From Syntrophomonas sp. (lineage in GTDB: Bacteria; Bacillota; Syntrophomonadia; Syntrophomonadales; Syntrophomonadaceae): a stretch of 7,349 bases of DNA. Every line of letters starts with the position of its first letter. The first letter of the stretch is position 1. Location of the stretch: assembly GCA_028693695.1 (NCBI GenBank), contig JAQUUV010000104.1:1-7349 (forward strand), read 5' to 3'. The notes beneath the pieces are model-generated. The model was not told the DNA's origin and searched no databases. It saw only the letters and a program-made list of their open reading frames with translations. This document shows, piece by piece, positions 1 to 5,006 of this stretch. The position numbers and the translations under genes are program-made.

Positions 1-1097
1 CAGCAGAAAAAGGCGGCTATGAACATTTTATGCTTAAAGAAATTCATGAGCAGCCCACCGCCTTGAGGGAGACCCTGCGGGGAAATATTAAAAATAACAT
101 GATTGATCTCAGCGACCTGGGGATAGACGATATTTTTATCGATGTAGAAAAGATATATATAGTAGCTTGCGGAACTGCCTATCATGCTGGTTTGGTAGGC
201 CGCACCGTCCTAGAAAAACTGGCCCGCATTTCGGTGGAGACGGACATAGCCTCGGAATTCCGTTACCGGGACATTTTATGGAATCCCCATTCAGTAATGA
301 TGGTCATTAGCCAGTCCGGGGAGACCGCCGATACACTGGCAGTTTTGCGCGAAGCCAAACGAAACGGCATTAAGGTGCTGGCGGTTACTAATGTAGTAGG
401 GAGCTCTGTGGCTCGCGAGGCTGACCGAGTCATCTACACCCATGCCGGCCCTGAAATAGCCGTCGCTTCCACCAAGGCATACTCCACCCAGCTACTGGTA
501 ATGTATCTTCTAGGGCTTCACCTGGCTAGGGTTAGAGGAACCTGCAGTCCCCAAGAGTTGGCCGAACTAGCCGAGGGAATTACTCATATTGATGAACTGG
601 TAGAGCAGGTTTTGACCGAAGAGGACAAAATTAAGAATCTGGCTGAAAAATACCAGGGTGTTCAGGATACCTTCTTCCTGGGGAGAGGTCTGGATTATGC
701 CGTAGCCATGGAAGGAGCCCTGAAATTAAAGGAAATATCCTATATCCATGCCGAGGCTTATGCCGCCGGAGAGTTAAAACACGGTCCCCTTGCCCTTATC
801 GATGAGGGCGTACCAGTGCTGGCTCTAATTACCCAGGATAACCTGGTTGAAAAGACCATGTCCAATATCAAAGAAGTAAAAGCCCGTGGAGCCGTAGTAG
901 TGGCGATATGTAAGGAAAACCTGCAGGAAGCCTGCCAGGAATGCGATGAGCAGATCCTCCTGCCCAATGTAAACCCCATCCTGGCTCCTATGGTATCAGT
1001 AGTACCTCTGCAAATATTCTCCTACTACATGGCCATATTTAGAGGAGCCGATGTCGATAAACCGAGGAATTTAGCGAAAAGCGTTACGGTTGAGTAG
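1..1097 (+). CDS. glmS: Glutamine--fructose-6-phosphate aminotransferase (isomerizing), C-terminal part, 5' truncated by window edge
   Basis: GlmS makes glucosamine-6-phosphate from fructose-6-phosphate and glutamine, the first committed step of amino-sugar and peptidoglycan synthesis, in the cytosol. The frame is open from base 3 and reads AEKGGYEHFMLKEIHEQP, the conserved linker after the glutaminase domain, so the gene begins outside the window; the ATG at 30 is an internal Met. About 364 residues are present, matching the two SIS sugar-isomerase domains of a roughly 600-residue enzyme. Visible motifs are CGTAYHAG and SQSGETADT (first SIS domain), STKAYSTQ, and KLKEISYIHAEAY...ELKHGPLALI (second), containing the equivalents of E. 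coli K485, E488 and H504. The tail DKPRNLAKSVTVE carries the catalytic lysine (K603 in E. coli). The C-terminus is complete and shows no damage. Many Firmicute glmS genes carry a ribozyme in the 5' leader, which would lie upstream of this window. Confidence 0.98.
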   Translation, partial: AEKGGYEHFMLKEIHEQPTALRETLRGNIKNNMIDLSDLGIDDIFIDVEKIYIVACGTAYHAGLVGRTVLEKLARISVETDIASEFRYRDILWNPHSVMMVISQSGETADTLAVLREAKRNGIKVLAVTNVVGSSVAREADRVIYTHAGPEIAVASTKAYSTQLLVMYLLGLHLARVRGTCSPQELAELAEGITHIDELVEQVLTEEDKIKNLAEKYQGVQDTFFLGRGLDYAVAMEGALKLKEISYIHAEAYAAGELKHGPLALIDEGVPVLALITQDNLVEKTMSNIKEVKARGAVVVAICKENLQEACQECDEQILLPNVNPILAPMVSVVPLQIFSYYMAIFRGADVDKPRNLAKSVTVE

Positions 1098-1142
1098 TTT
1101 TGGTTAAATACACAGTGGGGGGTGTGTAATTTTTAAAATAAT

Positions 1143-1170
1143 CCCCTCTTGATGAAGCTATCAGGAGGGG
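1143..1170. terminator. GC-rich hairpin downstream of glmS
   Basis: A 10-bp stem (1143-1152 with 1161-1170, CCCCTCTTGA against TCAGGAGGGG, one G-U pair) closes an 8-nt loop, 45 nt after the glmS stop. On the plus strand it is followed by GGAGTAGG rather than a T-tract. On the minus strand it is followed by ATTATTTTAAAAATT, so it would work better as a terminator for leftward transcription. A weaker 6-bp hairpin (about 1109-1128) followed by AATTTTT lies between it and glmS. The pair probably ends glmS transcription and shields glmS from the island. Confidence 0.5.
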
Positions 1171-1211
1171 GGAGTAGGCCGAATTATAACAGGGGTTGTT
1201 TAATTGCATGG

Positions 1212-1240
1212 TTGCTATTAAATTGGGCATGTAGTATAGC
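1212..1240 (+). promoter_or_regulatory. Weak sigma-A-like promoter upstream of the tRNA-Ser remnant
   Basis: TTGCTA (1212-1217) and TATAGC (1235-1240) are separated by exactly 17 nt, each with 4 of 6 consensus matches. The site lies about 29 nt before the truncated tRNA-Ser. It could be a relic of the tRNA promoter, or chance in AT-rich DNA. Confidence 0.2.
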
Positions 1241-1268
1241 TATTTCTTGCATTAACTAAGGTATTATT

Positions 1269-1332
1269 ACTCGATTGGAAATCGAGTAGACGGCTAATCA
1301 CGGTCTCGAGGGTTCGAATCCCTCCCTCTCCG
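1269..1332 (+). tRNA. tRNA-Ser(GGA), 3' fragment only: truncated tRNA / probable attachment-site remnant
   Basis: The segment contains a perfect anticodon arm (CTCGA, loop TTGGAAA, TCGAG; anticodon GGA at 1277-1279), a long type-II variable arm (about 1287-1307, one G.G mismatch in its stem), a perfect T arm (GAGGG-TTCGAAT-CCCTC, 1308-1324), the 3' acceptor strand CCTCTCC (1325-1331) and discriminator G at 1332. CCA is not encoded. The 5' acceptor strand and D arm are absent: upstream sequence diverges into AT-rich DNA at about 1268. The retained part, anticodon arm to 3' end, is exactly what tyrosine integrases commonly duplicate when an element inserts into a tRNA gene, and a decayed integrase lies just downstream. 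It cannot make a functional tRNA alone, so an intact serine tRNA must exist elsewhere. Confidence 0.85.
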
Positions 1333-1348
1333 TCATTACCGAATTACC

Positions 1349-1392
1349 AAGGGGTTTCAGACTTTGAACTGGAACCCCTTTTGATATTTTTG
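1349..1392 (+). terminator. Rho-independent terminator after the tRNA-Ser remnant
   Basis: A 12-bp stem (1349-1360 AAGGGGTTTCAG with 1369-1380 CTGGAACCCCTT, one T-G pair) with an 8-nt loop is followed by TTGATATTTTT. It starts 16 nt after the tRNA 3' end, so it may be the original tRNA terminator or belong to the mobile element's attachment region. Confidence 0.75.
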
Positions 1393-1406
1393 CAATTGGT
1401 AGGGCC

Positions 1407-1426
1407 GGAGTAGCCCTGGAGTAGCC
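1407..1426. repeat. Tandem short direct repeats GGAGTAGCC next to the att remnant
   Basis: GGAGTAGCC occurs at 1407-1415 and again at 1418-1426, an 11-bp period. A degenerate third copy (GAGAATAGCC) lies at about 1436-1445, and a related GGAGTAGGCCGAA lies at 1171-1183 on the other side of the tRNA fragment. Short direct repeats between a core att site and an integrase gene fit arm-type binding sites of a tyrosine recombinase; this role is inferred. Confidence 0.4.
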
Positions 1427-1466
1427 GAAATAGGTGAGAATAGCCGTGCAAGTCTAGCTTTCTATG

Positions 1467-1706
1467 TTACTCCTGCAATTGCAGGTGATCAGAGCGATCA
1501 TTTGGCGACACATTATTCAGGACTACTTGATCAAATATCCCTGGGTTGATCTTCTCAGCAGCATCCTTTTGCATACTGCCCAGCACGTGAGAGTAGAGAT
1601 CCAGGGTTATTCCAGCCGGGGTCCCCTCTAGGTAATACAAAGGACGATCATCATTAATTTGAATTTGAGGATGCCATGTTACGGTCAGAGTGGCTTTCTT
1701 AACCAA
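1467..1706 (-). pseudogene. Decayed C-terminal fragment of a tyrosine recombinase (phage/ICE integrase)
   Basis: The 79-codon frame contains GITLDLYSHVLGSMQKDAAE, a close match to the last conserved box of phage-type integrases, in which the tyrosine of LDLYSHV (codon 38, about 1593-1595) is the nucleophile that attacks DNA. The following KINPGIFDQVV resembles the usual C-terminal tail. Upstream, ATL...HPQIQ and LEGTP look like damaged versions of the ATLLL..GVHPK and LGHSTP segments, so the catalytic His/Arg boxes are lost or garbled. A full integrase is 350-400 residues; only about 50-75 remain, beginning at a TTG with no good Shine-Dalgarno. Its 3' end points at the tRNA-Ser remnant about 135 bp away, the usual int-att arrangement. 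It is therefore a scar of an integrated element and cannot be active. A short unrelated ORF is the alternative, but the Tyr-box match makes that unlikely. Confidence 0.75.
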
Positions 1707-1753
1707 GGCTATATTAATAATTCAAGAAAAACATAATAGAAAAGAGGAAAAAT

Positions 1754-1773
1754 AAGGAGTAGTGTCAAAATAA
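1754..1773 (+). promoter_or_regulatory. Shine-Dalgarno plus three-codon minicistron (GTG TCA AAA TAA) ahead of the DAC-like gene
   Basis: AAGGAG at 1754-1759, with a second purine run AAAGAGG at 1741-1747, precedes GTG at 1762. That GTG is in the same frame as the downstream gene but meets TAA at 1771-1773. The only Shine-Dalgarno-like sequence near the gene therefore serves an fMet-Ser-Lys-stop minicistron. Reinitiation at TTG 1789, 15 nt after the stop, is possible. Alternatively the TAA is a nonsense mutation in the true codon 4. Confidence 0.4.
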
Positions 1774-1788
1774 GCTACAAAAAGAAAT

Positions 1789-2850
1789 TTGGTGGTTTAT
1801 TTGGATTTGAAAAAAATCCATTATAGTTCAACTAATAACAAACTAAAAAATTTGTTGAAGGAAGAAAAAATAACATTACCTCCAAAATTTTTTTGGAGGT
1901 TGCTTGAATTTTTAGCCAAAATGTGTACCTATGAGGAAGAAGAAATTAAAATTAAACCCTGTTTGTTTTTGGGATATAATCTCAAGTTGGCTTTAAGAGG
2001 AGTACCGAATTCATGCTATTTTCATATTACTAATGGAGTGAGAAATGGATCAGACCTGGAGAAAAAACTGAAAGCTTTGGTGCCCTTTTGTAATAATGGC
2101 TGGACTGTTTTTATTAATATTAATGGAGATTGTATTGAATACGGTATCATAAGAGCGTTTACAGGGCCGAGAGGCTTAACCTTATCTGAAGTTATTTTTG
2201 AAATAGATGATACACAATTACCAGAAATCGAGTATGGACTAATAGAGGCCAGCACAATTAGCAAATACGAAATTAGTATTAGAGGGTTGAGAAAAAATTC
2301 TCTAATTATTGACTTTAGATTTTTTAACGATGGTTATAAGAGTTGTAATTATGAATATTTGGCTGACGATATGACTTCGGGGATTGATCATCCACTACAA
2401 AAGCAATTTTTGTACGATACTTTTATTAAATTTATGCCAATGGCTTCTCGAAGAGTTCATGGTACTATACTATTAATTGTAAAAGATCAATATGAGAAAG
2501 AATCTAATTTAAAGGATGGAATATGGTTGGAAGATTCCATTAATATATTTTCTCCCGCTCTAGGTGCTGAGGATGACGCTCGATCAGGACAAATTTTTTA
2601 CGGCATATCGGGGCTTTTTGTGGATATGATGAATGTAGATGGCATTACTGTAATAGATAACAAAGGTAGAATTCTTGGATTTCACATCTTTTTAAATAAA
2701 GAGATCAAAACAGATCGAATGATAAATGGCGGTGCAAGAAGAAGAGCAGCACTTAACATGTTAAATTTGTTTAATCCAGATCACCTTGGTGTGTACTTTT
2801 TATCTCAAGACGGTGATTCATTTTATGAGAGGAAGTATAATAATGAATAG
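1789..2850 (+). CDS. Divergent diadenylate-cyclase (DisA_N/DAC-like) domain protein with N-terminal putative sensor region
   Basis: This 353-residue soluble protein has no membrane segment or signal peptide. Residues 221-349 read as a DAC-type nucleotidyltransferase domain. RRVHGTILLIVKDQ (221-234) and KDGIWLEDSINIF (242-254) are the early strands. VDGITVID (283-290) matches the DGA motif with catalytic Asp284, and GGARRRAA (314-321) matches the GTRHRAA motif, followed by LGVYFLSQDGD (333-343) in place of the usual LVVVVSEETG strand. Known DAC enzymes condense two ATP into c-di-AMP. Here DGA is DGI and RHR is RRR, so product and activity are open. Residues 55-160 are beta-rich (GWTVFININGDCIEYGI at 104-120) and resemble the sensor-like regions placed before DAC domains in predicted conflict systems. 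The start is uncertain: TTG 1789 or GTG 1792, neither with a good ribosome site, and an upstream in-frame GTG 1762 is blocked by a stop. The next gene overlaps its 3' end by 8 nt. The gene is clearly richer in AT than glmS. Confidence 0.72.
   Translation: MVVYLDLKKIHYSSTNNKLKNLLKEEKITLPPKFFWRLLEFLAKMCTYEEEEIKIKPCLFLGYNLKLALRGVPNSCYFHITNGVRNGSDLEKKLKALVPFCNNGWTVFININGDCIEYGIIRAFTGPRGLTLSEVIFEIDDTQLPEIEYGLIEASTISKYEISIRGLRKNSLIIDFRFFNDGYKSCNYEYLADDMTSGIDHPLQKQFLYDTFIKFMPMASRRVHGTILLIVKDQYEKESNLKDGIWLEDSINIFSPALGAEDDARSGQIFYGISGLFVDMMNVDGITVIDNKGRILGFHIFLNKEIKTDRMINGGARRRAALNMLNLFNPDHLGVYFLSQDGDSFYERKYNNE
1878..1900. repeat. Perfect 10-bp inverted repeat inside the 5' coding region of the DAC-like gene
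   Basis: ACCTCCAAAA (1878-1887) and TTTTGGAGGT (1891-1900) are exact reverse complements around a 3-nt TTT spacer, at codons 30-38 of the gene. In RNA this folds into a stable hairpin whose 3' arm contains the anti-16S-like GGAGGU. It may slow or attenuate expression of the operon, or be an accident of coding sequence (Leu-Pro-Pro-Lys-Phe-Phe-Trp-Arg-Leu). Confidence 0.55.
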
Positions 2851-4144
2851 TTTACCTGTGTTGTGGGGGTCACCTAACGGAATAGAAATCCCCACGGAGG
2901 CCTGTGGGATCAATGATGTGGCACCATATATTATTGCCTTAAATGGTGCTGAAGTACAAAAAATCATGGTTGCATTCGAGATGAGGGCCTATGATATGGG
3001 AATTGAGTACGTTTGGAAGAGGACTACAAGTATATTGCGAGACAAAGTACTGTCTTTTGGGCAGGATTTCGTGCTTGAAATGCTAGGACGGCCTAATGAA
3101 GATTTTGAAAATGGTGATTCCATTAGTGACGTGGAAGTAATTTCATTGGCATCTGATCTCGGTATTATAAATAAAACTGCTAGAATGCAATTCTTGCATA
3201 ATCATGAAGCAATCCAACACTTTTCTTCAAAGTACGCTAGGGATAATGGCGAAGAAATGGACATAACTATAGCACAAACTTGTGCAAAAAGCTGTATTAA
3301 ATACGTATTAGGATTGAGTGATGAAGTCTTTAAGTTTTCTTTTACTAACTTTAGAGAGAGGCTAAAGCAATCATTTGTTAATGATGATGAGATGTTGGAT
3401 AGCTTAATAAATAATCCCTATTTCTATAAACGCACTACAATTAGAACGTTGTTGAATTTAGTGAAAAGTTCAAAGGGTGGGGAGCTTGACAATGTGCTAG
3501 CAAACATGAACCTGATAATACCAGGAATTTGGGATGATCTTTTGTCAGAGGACAGATATCCTATTGGTGTTGCGTATGCATCAGCAGTTAATGAAGGCCA
3601 AACAAAATTAGTTAAGGCATTTAAATCATTGTTGCTTAAAGTAAGAGGATTTGATTATGTTCCTGAAAATCTAAGGTCAAATACCTTTATTAAGGCTGCA
3701 GAGGATTTATTACGCGTTCATCATGAGTATGATAATTTTTATAATGAGCCAAAACCGGCAAAATATCTGCTTTCCCTTGGTACTTCGATTCCAGGACCGG
3801 CTGTTGGGAAATGTATGACGGCAGTGCTAGCCTGCAAGCTTGGAAATTCTTATGGCAAATCAAAAGATGCGCAAAAATATTTGGACCAAATTTTAAACGG
3901 CATTTCTACTGACAGGTGGGAGTATTACTTGAATAGTGTTTTACCAGGTGATCAGGAAATTTTATTTAAACTTCGGGGCAATGGTGAGCCTGTGGAAAGA
4001 TGGTGCACGATTGTAAACCAGTATAAGTTAGATGTAATGAACTGTTCAAATACTCAGGTTACAAAAATGATAGGAGCTAGCAAAGCAAACAAAGATTCAT
4101 TTGTTAGTAAAATTGCAAATGGAATATACGATGCACTTGGTTAG
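2843..4144 (+). CDS. Uncharacterised 433-aa protein, partner of the DAC-like gene
   Basis: I do not recognise a named family. The ATG at 2843 is chosen because AGAGGA (2828-2833) lies 9 nt upstream; an earlier in-frame start at 2786 would run deep into the preceding gene. The start overlaps the preceding stop (ATGAATAG), so the two genes are very probably translationally coupled and function together. The protein appears soluble and mostly helical, with no signal peptide or membrane segment. It divides roughly into an N-terminal helical part with YDMGIEYVWKRTTSILRDKV (50-69) and EMLGRPN (79-85), a middle part (about 100-290), and a C-terminal block with the most family-like patterning. That block holds HHEYDNFYNEPKPAKYLLSL (293-312), IPGPAVGKCMTAVLACKLGN (316-335), SYGKS (336-340) and RWEYYLNSVLPGDQEILFKL (358-377). 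No nuclease, protease, NTPase or HEPN signature is evident. By context it would be an effector or target protein of a nucleotide-signalling module; that is inference. Confidence 0.85.
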   Translation: MNSLPVLWGSPNGIEIPTEACGINDVAPYIIALNGAEVQKIMVAFEMRAYDMGIEYVWKRTTSILRDKVLSFGQDFVLEMLGRPNEDFENGDSISDVEVISLASDLGIINKTARMQFLHNHEAIQHFSSKYARDNGEEMDITIAQTCAKSCIKYVLGLSDEVFKFSFTNFRERLKQSFVNDDEMLDSLINNPYFYKRTTIRTLLNLVKSSKGGELDNVLANMNLIIPGIWDDLLSEDRYPIGVAYASAVNEGQTKLVKAFKSLLLKVRGFDYVPENLRSNTFIKAAEDLLRVHHEYDNFYNEPKPAKYLLSLGTSIPGPAVGKCMTAVLACKLGNSYGKSKDAQKYLDQILNGISTDRWEYYLNSVLPGDQEILFKLRGNGEPVERWCTIVNQYKLDVMNCSNTQVTKMIGASKANKDSFVSKIANGIYDALG

Positions 4145-4230
4145 TAAGCATTAAATTTTGATAGGAACAAACAGGGATCTTTGTGGCACTTTGGAAGGCC
4201 ACGCTCCGCCTCCCACCGTTAAGAAAACAC

Positions 4231-4270
4231 AGACACCGCGAAAGTAATTTCACGGTGTCTTTACTTTTAT
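4231..4270. terminator. Bidirectional rho-independent terminator between convergent operons
   Basis: The stem AGACACCG (4231-4238) with CGGTGTCT (4253-4260), continued inward by GAAA/TTTC after one C.A mismatch, closes a GTAA loop. Rightward transcripts continue TTACTTTTAT; leftward transcripts continue GTGTTTTCTTAAC. It therefore fits both the plus-strand pair ending at 4144 and the minus-strand operon ending at 4474. A smaller hairpin, GTGGC/GCCAC, lies upstream at about 4180-4200. Confidence 0.85.
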
Positions 4271-4473
4271 ACTCTCAACGAATTCTTCAATAACACTTTT
4301 ACTAATATTGTTTCCTAGCTGAGTAATAACAAACTGGTGATTTTGCATTAAATAATCTCTAATCTGTTTCTAACGGAAACCTGTATATTACCTCGCATTC
4401 ATTATGTTGGTTTATGATTAATGTTAAAAAGCATTCAAAATAAATAACGAGAATTACTGCAAATGGATATAGA
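4250..4473 (-). other. Gene-free stretch with a possible decayed coding remnant
   Basis: Between the two convergent operons there is no intact gene. On the minus strand, 4250-4369 is open for 39 codons and reads protein-like (for example QNHQFVITQLGNN and SKSVIEEFVESIKVK), ending at a TGA inside the terminator stem. A stop lies directly before it. The neighbouring frame upstream (about 4365-4475) is also open and reads IINQHNECEVIYRFPLETD before its own TAG, as expected for a frameshifted gene end. No ribosome-binding site or family match is visible, so it is reported as a possible pseudogene tail, nothing more. Confidence 0.25.
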
Positions 4474-4989
4474 CTAATTAATCAAATTCCAGGTAAATAA
4501 ATCATTATAGGCTTTCTCTATTTCCTCAACGCTGAATTTAGGGTATTTGGCTTTTTTAATTCCATCAATAACGGTGTTTTTATCTGTTGGCTGATTGAAA
4601 ACTAGTTGCGCTTTCCAAACAAAGTGGGCGGTTGCATATATTTCCAGTTCTTTTGGGGACATTTCGCCAAAGTATTGTATGACTTTATCCAACTGATTTT
4701 TATAGGTGTCTATTTCTTCTTTACTTTCATGTAATACCAATTCAGTTTTAGTACCCTTAGTAAAGATAAAACTACTATCTGGAGCCAAATCTATTACATC
4801 TTCTTTATAAATTTCTTCTAACCGTTCAGCAATATTTTCACTATAGGGTCCATAAAAATGCATCTTATAGCTGTAATTAAGTGGAACACCTTCGGCTTTT
4901 GCTAAATAAACGAGCTTTTGAAAGGCTTTTTTTCCTCTGACTTGGCCTAGAGAGTTAATAAGATATGCGGCGTAAGTCTTAATATCCAA
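4474..4989 (-). CDS. YwgA-like protein (possible SocA/Panacea-type relative), 171 aa
   Basis: The protein resembles B. subtilis YwgA in length and pattern: GKKAFQKLVYLAKAEGVPL (19-37), then YKMHFYGPYSENIAERLEEI (41-60), a variable middle, and a C-terminal KYPKFSVEEIEKAYNDL. The RxxLQKLVYL...YGPYS layout also recalls the SocA/Panacea (DUF4065) fold seen in adaptors and antitoxins; that link is my inference. YwgA itself has no established function. The start is the TTG at 4989-4987, fixed by an excellent Shine-Dalgarno GGGAGGTGA (4996-5004 on the minus strand) 6 nt before it. It follows the HD hydrolase gene by 17 nt in the same operon, the same partnership as ywfO-ywgA in B. subtilis, which suggests a regulatory or adaptor role for the hydrolase. 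No truncation is evident. Confidence 0.8.
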   Translation of the reverse strand: MDIKTYAAYLINSLGQVRGKKAFQKLVYLAKAEGVPLNYSYKMHFYGPYSENIAERLEEIYKEDVIDLAPDSSFIFTKGTKTELVLHESKEEIDTYKNQLDKVIQYFGEMSPKELEIYATAHFVWKAQLVFNQPTDKNTVIDGIKKAKYPKFSVEEIEKAYNDLFTWNLIN

Positions 4990-5006
4990 TAGTTCTCACC
5001 TCCCTG

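Noticed and set aside
758..979. Minus-strand open frame inside glmS
   Set aside because: It lies wholly opposite a strongly conserved gene, has no ribosome site, and its composition mirrors the glmS codons.
1164..1190. GGAGGGG followed by AGTAGGCCGAA as a displaced 5' half of the tRNA-Ser
   Set aside because: It could pair with the 3' acceptor CCTCTCC with one G-T pair, but no D arm follows, about 80 nt separate it from the anticodon arm, and the bases are already used by the 1143-1170 hairpin. A split or intron-containing tRNA is not supported.
2786..2842. Earlier in-frame start for the 433-aa gene
   Set aside because: It would overlap the preceding gene by 65 nt and has no ribosome site; ATG 2843 has AGAGGA at good spacing.
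3716..3760. HEPN RNase motif (R-x4-6-H) in the 433-aa protein
   Set aside because: RVHHEYDNF has Arg and His too close together, and no second matching helix pattern is visible.
4190..4222. CTCCGCCTCCCACCG before the terminator as a second att copy of the tRNA-Ser end
   Set aside because: Only a few bases match the tRNA 3' end, and there is no T-loop TTCGAAT or anticodon arm, so it cannot be called the other junction.
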